A stretch of DNA of 64,000 nucleotides from Xaviernesmea oryzae. GTDB taxonomy: Bacteria; Pseudomonadota; Alphaproteobacteria; Rhizobiales; Rhizobiaceae. Positions 9,447 through 18,500 of the stretch are shown here, piece by piece (positions within the stretch are counted from its first letter, which is position 1; each line of letters starts with the position of its first letter). Where the stretch lies: contig NZ_FXAF01000002.1 in assembly GCF_900177415.1 (NCBI RefSeq), positions 558,001 through 622,000 on the forward strand. The letters run 5' to 3'. The translations under genes were made by a program, and so were the position numbers. Under the pieces are notes generated by a model. It was not told the origin of the DNA. It saw only the letters and a list, made by a program, of their open reading frames with translations, and ran no database searches.

Positions 9447-10556
9447 ATGGATGACCTCGCCCCCCAGGAAGCGGCCGTCCTGGCAATCATCAAGGACAAC
9501 CCGTTCGCGGGTCAGCAGGAGATCGCCGCCCAGCTCGGACTGGCGCGCTCGACGGTGGCCGCGCATATCGTCCAGCTCATGCAGAAGGGCTACATCCTCG
9601 GCCGCGGCTATGTGATGCCGGCCGAAGCCCGGGCCGTCTGCATCGGCGGCGCGGTGCTCGACCGCAAGTACCGCGCCAGGCAGGACCTGGTCTTCGAGAC
9701 GTCCAACCCGGTCGACGGCATCCGCTCGATGGGCGGCGTCGCCCGCAACGTGGCGGAAAACATGGCGCTTCTGGGCACCACCACCAGCTTCGTGTCGATC
9801 GTCGGCGACGACGAGGGCGGCAGGGCGCTTCTGAAGCACATGCGCGACCGCGGCATCGACGTGAGCCAGGTTCTCACCACCACCGAGCGCCCCACGGCGG
9901 AATATGCGGCGATCCTCGACTTGAAGGGCGACCTCGTGCTCGGGATTGCCGACATGGGCATTTTCGACCTGCTCCCGCCCAGCCATTTGGAGCGGATATG
10001 GCCGCATCTCGCCGCCGCGAGCTGGGTCTTCTGCGACTGCAACGTGCCGGCCGAGACGCTTGCCGCTCTGATCGCAAAGCGTCAGGGCGCCCGCTTCAGG
10101 CTGGCGGTGGACGCGGTCTCGACGCCGAAAGCCGCCCGCCTGCCGGAAGACCTCACCGGCATCGATCTTCTGTTCATGAACATCGACGAGGCGAATGCGG
10201 TCCTGCACCGCAGGGCACATGAAACGATCGAAGACGCGCGCGACGCCGCACTTGCGCTGCAGGCCGCCGGCGCCCGCGAGGCGGTGGTCACCATGGGACC
10301 GCGCGGCATTGCCGTCGCCGGCACCGAAGGCGCGAAAACCTATCCCGCCGTGCATGCCAGGCCGGTCGATATCACCGGAGCGGGCGACGCGATGATTGCC
10401 GGGACCCTCCACCGCATCCTCCATGGCGAGGATACCTACACCGCCGCGCGCACCGGCGCGCTGCTCGGCACGCTGACGACGGAAAGCGCGGCAAGCGTCC
10501 ATACCGAATTGTCCGAACGCTTCCTGGAAGCGAACATGCACCGGCTTGCCGGATGA
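9447..10556 (+). CDS. psuK: pseudouridine kinase with N-terminal winged-helix domain
   Basis: This 369-residue protein combines two parts. Residues 1-55 form a winged helix-turn-helix (QEIAAQLGLARSTVAAHIVQ, then a GYILGRGYVM wing). Residues 60-369 form a PfkB-type sugar kinase with the N-terminal GGVARNVAENMALLG signature and the C-terminal DITGAGDAMIAGT signature carrying the catalytic Asp. The enzyme would phosphorylate pseudouridine at the 5' position for PsuG. The assignment as psuK rests on the adjacent psuG, 28 bases downstream. The ATG at 9447 was preferred over a GTG at 9420 because GGGAAG lies upstream of it. The HTH may make it a trigger-type autoregulator. Confidence 0.87.
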   Translation: MDDLAPQEAAVLAIIKDNPFAGQQEIAAQLGLARSTVAAHIVQLMQKGYILGRGYVMPAEARAVCIGGAVLDRKYRARQDLVFETSNPVDGIRSMGGVARNVAENMALLGTTTSFVSIVGDDEGGRALLKHMRDRGIDVSQVLTTTERPTAEYAAILDLKGDLVLGIADMGIFDLLPPSHLERIWPHLAAASWVFCDCNVPAETLAALIAKRQGARFRLAVDAVSTPKAARLPEDLTGIDLLFMNIDEANAVLHRRAHETIEDARDAALALQAAGAREAVVTMGPRGIAVAGTEGAKTYPAVHARPVDITGAGDAMIAGTLHRILHGEDTYTAARTGALLGTLTTESAASVHTELSERFLEANMHRLAG

Positions 10557-10584
10557 CCCGGCCGGCCGAACAAGGAATACTGCA

Positions 10585-11514
10585 ATGACCCTTCTGAAAC
10601 CGAAGCTGAGCCGCGAAGTGGCCGAAACCATCGCAGCCGGCGGCCCTGTCGTCGCGCTGGAATCGACCATCATCACCCATGGCATGCCCTACCCCGCCAA
10701 TCTCGAAACGGCGCTCGCCGTCGAGGGCGTCATCCGCGAGAACGGCGCGGTGCCCGCCACCATCGCCGTGATCGGGGGCGAGCTGCGCGTCGGCCTCGAA
10801 CGTCACGAGCTGGACGCGCTGGCGCAGGCCGAGGGCGTGGTCAAGGCATCCGGCCGCGACCTCGCCGTCGCCATGGTCAGGAAGCAATCGGCAGGCACGA
10901 CCGTCTCCGCCACCATGCTGCTTGCCGACCTCGCCGGCATCGACATCTTCGCGACCGGCGGCGTCGGCGGCGTGCATCGCGGCGCCGAACAGACCTTCGA
11001 CATTTCCGCCGACCTGACCGAGCTCGGCCGCACCAAGACCGCCGTCGTCTGCGCCGGCGTCAAATCGATCCTCGATATCGCCAAGACGCTCGAATATCTG
11101 GAAACCCAGCGCGTGCCCGTCATCGCCTACGGCACCGAGGATTTCCCGGCCTTCTTCACGAGAAAGAGCGGCTACAAGGCCGACCACCGGCTGGATACGC
11201 CGGAAGAAATCGCCGAGGCCATGTGGCTGCACCACAAGCTCGGCACAGGCACCGGCCTGATGATCGCCAATCCCATTCCCGAAGCGGCGGCGCTGACGCC
11301 GGAATTCATCGACGGCACGATCGCCGACGCGGTGCGCGAGGCGGACGAAAAGGGTATCGGCCGCAAGGAGCTGACGCCTTTCCTGCTCGCCCGCATCAAC
11401 GAGCTTTCGAAAGGCGAGAGCCTCAAGGCCAATATCGAGCTGGTGAAGAACAATGCTCGTCTGGCCGCGAAGATGGCGGTCGCCTACGCGGCGCTCAAGA
11501 AGACCGGCAAGTAA
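10585..11514 (+). CDS. psuG: pseudouridine-5'-phosphate glycosidase
   Basis: A 309-residue enzyme that cleaves the C-C glycosidic bond of pseudouridine 5'-phosphate to uracil and ribose 5-phosphate. The family fingerprints are clear: GGPVVALESTIITHGMPYPA near the N-terminus, GVVKASGRDLAVAM, ATGGVGGVHRGAEQTFDISA, and VVCAGVKSILDIAKTLEYLE. The length is normal for the family. The ATG at 10585 has AAGGAAT upstream. It follows psuK and precedes a crotonase gene on the same strand by 22 bases, so the four genes 9447-14514 are likely one operon. Confidence 0.96.
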   Translation: MTLLKPKLSREVAETIAAGGPVVALESTIITHGMPYPANLETALAVEGVIRENGAVPATIAVIGGELRVGLERHELDALAQAEGVVKASGRDLAVAMVRKQSAGTTVSATMLLADLAGIDIFATGGVGGVHRGAEQTFDISADLTELGRTKTAVVCAGVKSILDIAKTLEYLETQRVPVIAYGTEDFPAFFTRKSGYKADHRLDTPEEIAEAMWLHHKLGTGTGLMIANPIPEAAALTPEFIDGTIADAVREADEKGIGRKELTPFLLARINELSKGESLKANIELVKNNARLAAKMAVAYAALKKTGK

Positions 11515-11536
11515 TCAAGAAATAAGGGGAACTGCC

Positions 11537-12346
11537 ATGACTTATGAAACGATCCTTTACGAGAAGGACGCCACCGACAAATTCGCGACGATCACCATCA
11601 ATCGCCCCGACAAGATGAACGCGATGAACAAGACGGTGATTCGCGAGATCGACGCGGCGCTGAAGGCTGCCGTCGAGGATCCGGACGTCAACGCGCTGGT
11701 CATCACCGGCGCCGGCCGCGCCTTCTCCTCGGGCTACGACCTGCAGGGCGGCGATTTCGACGTCGATATCGACTTCTGGCGCGAGGACATGACCGAGAAC
11801 GCCGAGGCGCTGCTCAACATCTGGCGCGCGCCGATCCCGGTCATCGCTTCGGTCAACGGCTATGCGCTGGCTGGTGCGCTGGAACTGATGATGAGTTGCG
11901 ACCTGGCCATCGCCGCCGATACCGCCAAGTTCGGCGAACCGGAAGTACGCCATAATTCAGGCCCGCCTGCGCTGATGATGCCCTGGCTGCTCGCCACCCG
12001 CGACGTGCGCTGGCTGATGTTCACCGGCGACATGGTGGATGCCGAAGAGGCGCTGCGCATGCATCTTATCAACAAGGTCGTGCCGGCCGATCAGCTCAAG
12101 GAAAAGACCGAAAACCTTGCCCGCAAGCTGGCCCGCATGCCTGTTCCGGCGCTGAAATACACCAAGGCCTCGATCAACAACCAGCAGATGGTCGCGGGCC
12201 TGCTGCCGTCCTTCCAATACAATATCGAGGCGATCGCCGCCCTGCACGTGACCAGACAGGGCCGCGAATGGATGGCGAACCTCGCCAAGATGTCGCTGAA
12301 GGAATACCTCGCCTTCCGCGACAATCCCTTCAAGGGTCTCGACTGA
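11537..12346 (+). CDS. enoyl-CoA hydratase/isomerase-family protein (crotonase fold)
   Basis: A 269-residue crotonase-fold protein acting on acyl-CoA thioesters. The first oxyanion-hole segment is GAGRAFSSGYDLQ, and the second is ASVNGYALAGALELMMSCDL with one of the two usual catalytic glutamates. The position of the second glutamate is occupied by the segment VRHNSGPPALMM, which has no acidic residue. The protein may therefore be an isomerase, decarboxylase or hydrolase rather than a true hydratase. The ribosome site AAGGGGA precedes the ATG at 11537. It is followed after 14 bases by the acyl-CoA ligase gene. Confidence 0.85.
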   Translation: MTYETILYEKDATDKFATITINRPDKMNAMNKTVIREIDAALKAAVEDPDVNALVITGAGRAFSSGYDLQGGDFDVDIDFWREDMTENAEALLNIWRAPIPVIASVNGYALAGALELMMSCDLAIAADTAKFGEPEVRHNSGPPALMMPWLLATRDVRWLMFTGDMVDAEEALRMHLINKVVPADQLKEKTENLARKLARMPVPALKYTKASINNQQMVAGLLPSFQYNIEAIAALHVTRQGREWMANLAKMSLKEYLAFRDNPFKGLD

Positions 12347-12360
12347 GGAGGCTTCTGCCG

Positions 12361-14514
12361 ATGCCCGCAAACAAGTCCGAAGACTTTGGCGATGCGATGC
12401 GGGCTTTGATGGCGCCGCGCTCCGTCGCCGTCGTCGGCGCCACGGAGCGCGCCGACGCTTCGTCAAGCTTCGTGATGAGGAACCTGATGCGCTTCGGCTA
12501 TCGGGGAGAAATCATCCCGGTGCATCCCAAGGCGGAAACGGTCTTTGGCTACAAGGCGGCCCCTTCCCTCTCCTCGCTCGATGCCGCGCCGGATGTCGCG
12601 GTCATCGGCATCGCCGCTGAGAAGGTGATTGAAGCGCTCGACGAGGCAGGGCGGACGGGTGTCAAGGCGGCCGTCGTGCTGGCCTCCGGCTTCGCCGAAC
12701 TGGACGAGGCCGGCCGCGAGCGACAACGGCAGCTGGTCGAGATCGCCGGGCGATACTGCATGGCGATCTGCGGGCCGAACTGCCTCGGCCTCTTCAATCT
12801 CGGCACGGGCGCGGCGCTCTATTCATCGAGCCTCTCGACCAATCTCGAAAAGGGCCGGTTCGCGATCCTCTCCCATTCCGGCGCCAGCGCCATCGCGCTC
12901 GGCAATACCGGCCGCTTCGGGCTGAGCCATATCGTCTCCTCCGGCAACAGCGCCGCGACCGACATTCCGGAATATCTCGAATTCCTCGCCACGGACGAAG
13001 CCACGAGCGCGGTCGGCATCGTGATCGAAGCAATCCGCGAGCCGGGAAAGCTCGCCCGAGCGATGATGAAGATGCATGCGGCGAACAAGCCGGTCATCGC
13101 GCTTCGAGCCGGGCGCTCGGCGCGCGGGGCACAGGCGACGGCTGCCCATACCGGTTCGCTTGCCGGCAGCAACGAGGCCTATCACGCCTTTTTCAAGCGC
13201 GTCGGCATCATCGAAGTGCCGGACATGGACGGTTTCATGGAGACGGCAACGCTCTGCCTGAGCCTGAAGCAGCGGCCGACGAGGCCCGGCGTGGCGATCG
13301 TCGGCGTCTCCGGCGGCGGCGTCGCGCATGTCTCCGATATCGCTGACGAGGCGGGCCTCTCGTTGCCCGATCTACAGCCGGAAACGATCACGAAAATCAA
13401 AGCGCTGCTGCCGCCCTTCGCGACGCCCCAGAACCCGCTCGACACGACAGGCGTGGTCTTCGCCAATGGCGATATCTACCGCGACGTGCTGCATTCCCTC
13501 GCCGGTGACCCGTCGATCGGCCTGATCGTCGCCGCACAGGATGCTCCAGCCGGTCTCGACGATTTCTGCGCTTCGGAATATCTCGGCATCGCGGAGGCGG
13601 TTTCCGCCTATGCCGAGACCGGCAAGGCGCCGGTCGTCTTCATGAGCAATCTCTCCTCCGGCCATCATCCGGCCGTCGAGGCGAAGCTGCCGGATGTGCC
13701 GGTCCTGCGGGGCACGAAAAGCACTCTGGCGGCCATTGCCGGCCTGATCGGACAGAACCCCGTCGTCTCATGGCCGGGCATGGCGACAGCGGCAAGGAAA
13801 TCCCTACCCGCAGGCGCACTCACCGAACGCGAAGCCAAGGCGCTGCTGGCTGCCGAAGGTCTGCCGGTGCCGTCGGAAAAGCTTGTCACCAGCCCTGACG
13901 CCGCCGCGGAAGCGGCAAAGACGCTCGGCTTTCCCGTGGCGATGAAGATCGAGTCGCCGGATATCCTCCACAAGACGGAGGCCGGAGGGGTGAAGCTCGG
14001 CATCGCTTCCGAAGCGGAAGCCCGCGCCGCGTTCGAGGCAATCATGGCAAGCGCCCGTGCCTATGCTCCGAAAGCCGATCTGCGCGGTGTCTCGGTGCAG
14101 GAAATGGTAACGGGCGGCGTCGAGGCGCTGGTCGGCCTTGTCCGCCATGAACCCTTCGGTCTAGGCCTCGTGATCGGCATCGGCGGCGTGCTGGTGGAAT
14201 TGGTCAAGGACAGCGCCTTCGACCTCCTGCCGATCGACCTTGCCCGCGCCGAAGCGCTGATCGGCGAAACGAAGCTCGCATCGCTCCTCGACGGCTATCG
14301 CGCCGCGCCGAAGGCCGACCGCAAGGCCCTGGCGGAATTGCTGGTGAAACTCTCCGGCTTTGCCGCGCGTTACGGCGGCGATATCGAGGCGGTCGACCTC
14401 AACCCGGTCGCCGTCCTGCCGGAGGGCAAGGGCGTGCGCATCCTCGATGCGCTGATCATTCCGAGAACCGACGGCAAACGCGATGCCGGGCCAGCTATTG
14501 AAACCGAACGTTGA
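12361..14514 (+). CDS. ADP-forming acetate/acyl-CoA ligase, fused alpha-beta subunits
   Basis: A 717-residue protein with the ACD-type arrangement. It has an N-terminal CoA-binding Rossmann domain (RSVAVVGATERADASSS...CGPNCLGLFN), two flavodoxin-like ligase domains with the phosphohistidine region ILSHSGASAIALG, and a C-terminal ATP-grasp domain (EREAKALLAAEGLPVPSE and VAMKIESPDILHKTEAGGVK). It interconverts an acyl-CoA, ADP and phosphate with the acid, CoA and ATP. Which acid is used is unknown. GAGGAGG lies 7 bases before the ATG. With the upstream crotonase it may finish the breakdown of the compound handled by this locus. Confidence 0.9.
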   Translation: MPANKSEDFGDAMRALMAPRSVAVVGATERADASSSFVMRNLMRFGYRGEIIPVHPKAETVFGYKAAPSLSSLDAAPDVAVIGIAAEKVIEALDEAGRTGVKAAVVLASGFAELDEAGRERQRQLVEIAGRYCMAICGPNCLGLFNLGTGAALYSSSLSTNLEKGRFAILSHSGASAIALGNTGRFGLSHIVSSGNSAATDIPEYLEFLATDEATSAVGIVIEAIREPGKLARAMMKMHAANKPVIALRAGRSARGAQATAAHTGSLAGSNEAYHAFFKRVGIIEVPDMDGFMETATLCLSLKQRPTRPGVAIVGVSGGGVAHVSDIADEAGLSLPDLQPETITKIKALLPPFATPQNPLDTTGVVFANGDIYRDVLHSLAGDPSIGLIVAAQDAPAGLDDFCASEYLGIAEAVSAYAETGKAPVVFMSNLSSGHHPAVEAKLPDVPVLRGTKSTLAAIAGLIGQNPVVSWPGMATAARKSLPAGALTEREAKALLAAEGLPVPSEKLVTSPDAAAEAAKTLGFPVAMKIESPDILHKTEAGGVKLGIASEAEARAAFEAIMASARAYAPKADLRGVSVQEMVTGGVEALVGLVRHEPFGLGLVIGIGGVLVELVKDSAFDLLPIDLARAEALIGETKLASLLDGYRAAPKADRKALAELLVKLSGFAARYGGDIEAVDLNPVAVLPEGKGVRILDALIIPRTDGKRDAGPAIETER

Positions 14515-14524
14515 CCATTCTCTC

Positions 14525-14555
14525 CGTCATTCCTGTGCTTCTCACAGGAATGACG
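14525..14555. terminator. perfect hairpin between convergent genes
   Basis: CGTCATTCCTGTG and CACAGGAATGACG form a perfect 13-bp stem with a five-base loop. It lies between the stop of the acyl-CoA ligase gene (+) and the stop of the nucleoside hydrolase gene (-), so it can serve as a bidirectional terminator. Flanking T runs are short. The sequence style (GTCATTCCTGTG...) also resembles dispersed rhizobial palindromes. Confidence 0.65.
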
Positions 14556-14564
14556 ATGGAAATA

Positions 14565-15536
14565 TTAGGTCGCCTCTGCCCTGGCACCAGCCTGTCGACC
14601 GGCCAACGCCGCCACCCTTTCCGTCAGCAGCGCATAAAAACCGTCGGCGTCCACGTCGCGCATGAACATGGCGTTCTTCGGTCGGCCGGAAACGCCCCAC
14701 CAGTCGGTCACGGTCATGCCCTTGGTGAGTTCGGATTCCGTCTCGATCTCCACATTGCAGAGCCGGCCGGAATAAAGCTCAGGCTTCAGGAGATAGGCGA
14801 TCACGTTCGGGTCGTGCAGCGGCCCGCCCTCGCTGCCGTATTTCGCCACGTCGAAGCGCTCGAAATAATCGAGCCAGCCGACCAGCACTTCGGAAAAATG
14901 CCCGCCGATCCTCCGGATCGCCTCGACCCTCGCCCGCGTCGTCAGCGTCTTGTGGGTGACGTCGAGCGGCATCATGACGATCGGTACGCCGGAGCCGAAG
15001 ACGACGGCCGCCGCCTGTGGATCGACATAGATGTTGAACTCGGCGGCCGGCGTGATGTTGCCGCCTTCGAAGCAGCCGCCGCCCATCAGCACGATTTGCC
15101 TGATGCGGCCGGCGATCTCCGGCTCCTTCGCCAGCGCCTTGCCGAGATTGGTGAGCGGGCCGAGCGTGCAGATCGTCACCGTGCCGGCCTGCTCGTTCCG
15201 GAGCGTCTCGATGATGAAGTCGACGCCGTGCTGATCCTGCAGCGGCATCGTAGGCTCCGGCAGGTCGGCGCCGTCGAGGCCCGTCGCGCCATGCACGTGC
15301 TCGGCCGTTACCAAGGCTCCGTCCATGGGCTGGCTGCAGCCGGCGAAGACCTTGATGTCGGGCCGTCCCGCGAGCTCGCAGATCTTGCGGATGTTCACGT
15401 TGGTAAGCGAAAGCGGCACGTTGCCCGCCGCGGCGACGATGCCGAGAACGTCGAGTTCCGGGCTTGCCAGAGCCAGCAGAATGGCGAGGGCGTCGTCCTG
15501 CCCGGGATCGGTGTCGATGATGATCTTTTCTGCCAT
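14565..15536 (-). CDS. nucleoside hydrolase (inosine-uridine preferring type)
   Basis: A 323-residue enzyme that hydrolyses the N-glycosidic bond of ribonucleosides. The calcium-binding N-terminal signature DTDPGQDDALAILLAL is at residues 8-23. LMGGGCFEGGNITPAAEFN and the DPNVIAYLLKPELY region, which also belong to the active site, follow. Base specificity is unclear. It is the distal gene behind the indolepyruvate oxidoreductase gene (31 bases between them) and faces the psuKG operon, so its function fits nucleoside salvage. Confidence 0.93.
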   Translation of the reverse strand: MAEKIIIDTDPGQDDALAILLALASPELDVLGIVAAAGNVPLSLTNVNIRKICELAGRPDIKVFAGCSQPMDGALVTAEHVHGATGLDGADLPEPTMPLQDQHGVDFIIETLRNEQAGTVTICTLGPLTNLGKALAKEPEIAGRIRQIVLMGGGCFEGGNITPAAEFNIYVDPQAAAVVFGSGVPIVMMPLDVTHKTLTTRARVEAIRRIGGHFSEVLVGWLDYFERFDVAKYGSEGGPLHDPNVIAYLLKPELYSGRLCNVEIETESELTKGMTVTDWWGVSGRPKNAMFMRDVDADGFYALLTERVAALAGRQAGARAEAT

Positions 15537-15566
15537 GCTGGTCGCTCTCGGAAGCTGGAAAATCGG

Positions 15567-18500
15567 TCAGGCGACATGAGTGAGCGGTACCGCTGCACGC
15601 CATTTCGCAATGAGGTCGGCTTTGCGTTTATCGTAACGCTCGACGGAAGCAAGTTTGACGGGACCGAAACCGCGGACCATGTCCGGCAGGCCGGCAAGCT
15701 CGGTGGAGAGCGTGTGATTGCCGGCATCGAGGCCGGCCGCAAGCTCGGCCACTAGCGCGAAGTAATCCTCGACAAGCTGCCGCTCCATGCGCCGCTCGGA
15801 CGTGCGTCCGAAGGGATCGAAGGCCGTGCCGCGCAGGAATTTCAGCTTCTCCAGCACCGCGAAGGCGGGCCTGATCCAGCCGCCGAAGGCGATCTTGGCC
15901 GGATGGCCGGTGCGCGCATCGATCCGGCGGGAGAAAAGCGGCGGCGCGAGGTGATGCTTTATCTTGAAATCGCCCTCGAACTGCTCGGCGAGCTTCCTTT
16001 CGAAACTGCCGTCGCGATGTAGCCGGGCAACCTCGTATTCGTCCTTGTAGGCCATCAGCTTGAAGGCGTTCTTCGCCACCGCCTCGGCAAAACCGGCCGC
16101 ACCGTGCAACCGCGCCTCGGCGTTCTTGGCGATCTCGACGAGGTCCTTGTAACGCGCGGCATAGGCGGCGTTCTGGTAATCGGTGAGGAATGCGACGCGA
16201 CGGGCGACGGTCTCCTCCAGCGTTTGGGCCTTCGGCTCCACTCTTACGAGACTCGCCTCACGGGCGACTTCCGCCACGTCCTCCGCCGCGCGGCGGCCCC
16301 AGCCGAAGGCGGCGCGGTTCACGGCGATGCCCGTGCCGTTCAGTTCGATCGCCTTGTCGATCGAGGCAAGGCCGATCGGCACGAGGCCGCGCTGCCAAGC
16401 ATATCCGAGCAGGAACATGTTGGACGCGATCGCATCGCCGAGAAGCGCCGTAGCGAGATCGGTCGCCGGCACGGTGTCGACCGCATCCTCTCCGGCGGCG
16501 CGGCGCAGCGATTTCAGCGTCGCCTCCTGCCTGAAATCGATCGTCGTGTCCTTCACGAAGGAAGCGGTCGGCGCGAAGTGATCGTCGATCACCGCCCGCG
16601 TTTTGTTCCTGGCGAATGAGGCGAGCGAGTTCTTCTGGGCGGCCACGACGATGTCGAAACCGAGCACCAGATCGCTTTCCCCGGGGCCGATCCGCGCCGC
16701 GTTGATTTGCGCGGGATCCTTCGCCAGCCTTATATGCGAGACGACCGAGCCGTTTTTCTGCGCCAGCCCCGTCTGATCCAGCGTCACCAGCGCCAGCCCG
16801 TCGAGAAGTGCTGCCTGCGCGAGGATGGCGCTGACCGTGATGACGCCCGTGCCGCCGATGCCGGCGAGCAGCATGCTGTAAGGCGTCTCGAAAGTCGCGG
16901 TGAACGCCGGCAGCGGCAGGTCGTCCGTCTTGACGGACCTCGATTTCACGGCCGGCTTGCGGATGCTGCCGCCCTCGACGGTGACGAAGCTCGGACAGAA
17001 ACCCTTGATGCAGGAAAGGTCGGTATTGCAGCTCGACTGGTTGATGCGCCGCTTGCGGCCGAATTCGGTCTCCTGCGGTTCGATCGAAATGCAGTTGGAG
17101 ACGGCCGAACAGTCGCCGCAACCTTCGCAGACAAGCTCGTTGATGAAGGCGCGCTTGGTCGAGACGGGATAGGCGCCGCGCTTGCGGCGACGCCGCTTTT
17201 CGGCGGCACAGACCTGGTCGTAGATCAGCACGGTGACGCCCGGAATTTCCCGCAATTCGCGCTGCACCGCGTCGAGCTCGTCGCGGTGATGGACCGAAAC
17301 ATCGCGCGGAAGATTGCCCTGCCAGACCTCCGGCCGCTCGGCGACGACGACGACGCGGCCGGCCCCCTCGGCCAGCATCTGCGCGACGATGCCCGGCACG
17401 GTGACCTCGCCGTCGTGCTTCTGGCCGCCGGTCATGGCGACCGCATCGTTGTAGAGGATCTTGTAGGTGGCATTGACCTTCGCCGCGATCGCCGCGCGGA
17501 TCGCCAGCACGCCGGAATGGAAATAGGTGCCGTCGCCCATGTTGACGAAGATGTGCTTCTCGTCGGTAAAGGGCGAGAGCCCGATCCACGAGCCACCCTC
17601 GCCGCCCATCTGCGTGAAGGTGGAAGTGTTGCGGTCCTCATTGCCGATGATCATCATATGACAGCCGATGCCGGTCGAGGCACGGCTTCCCTCCGGCAGG
17701 CGGGTCGAGACGCTGTGCGGACAGCCCGAGCAGAAATAGGCCTCGCGGCGGAGCGCCGTCGCCTCGACACCCGTGGCAATCGCCATTTCCTCCACGAAAT
17801 GGGCCTTTGCCTGCAGCGCTTCGTCAAGCACTCCTAGGCGCGAGAGAATCGCCTTGGCGACCGAAAGCGTGTTGATCTCGCCGATCGACTGGAGAAGCGT
17901 TGCGCCCTGTTCGCCCGTCTTGCCGAAGACGCGCGGCCGCTGGTCGGAAGGCAGGTTGAAGAGCTGCGCCTTGATCTGGTCTTCGAGGATGGAGCGCTTC
18001 TCCTCCACCACCAGCAGCTCCTCAACGCCCGAGGCGAAATCCGTAATCCCCTGCGGTTCCAGCGGCCAGACCATGCCGATCTTGTAGAGCCGGATGCCGA
18101 GTTGGGCGGCGCGGGCCTCGTCGATCCCGAGTAGCGCCAGCGCACCCATCAGGTCGAGCCAGGATTTGCCGGTCGAGACGATGCCGAGCCGGGCTCGTCC
18201 TGCCGAACCCCAGACGGTGCGGTCGATCCTGTTGGCACGGGCGAAGGCCTGCACCGCCAGCATCTTGCGTTCAAGCCGCAGCTCCATCGCATGCGGCCCG
18301 TCCGGCCAGCGCAGCGACAGGCCGTCCGGCGCGAAGGTTTCATCGGGAAGCACGATCAGCGGCCGATCCGGGTCGAGATCGACCGTCGCCGAACATTCGA
18401 CGATCTCGGTCTGGCACTTGAAGCCGACCCAGGCGCCGGAATAGCGGCTCATGGCAAAGCCCAGAAGGCCGTAGTCGATATATTCGCCGACGCCGGCCGG

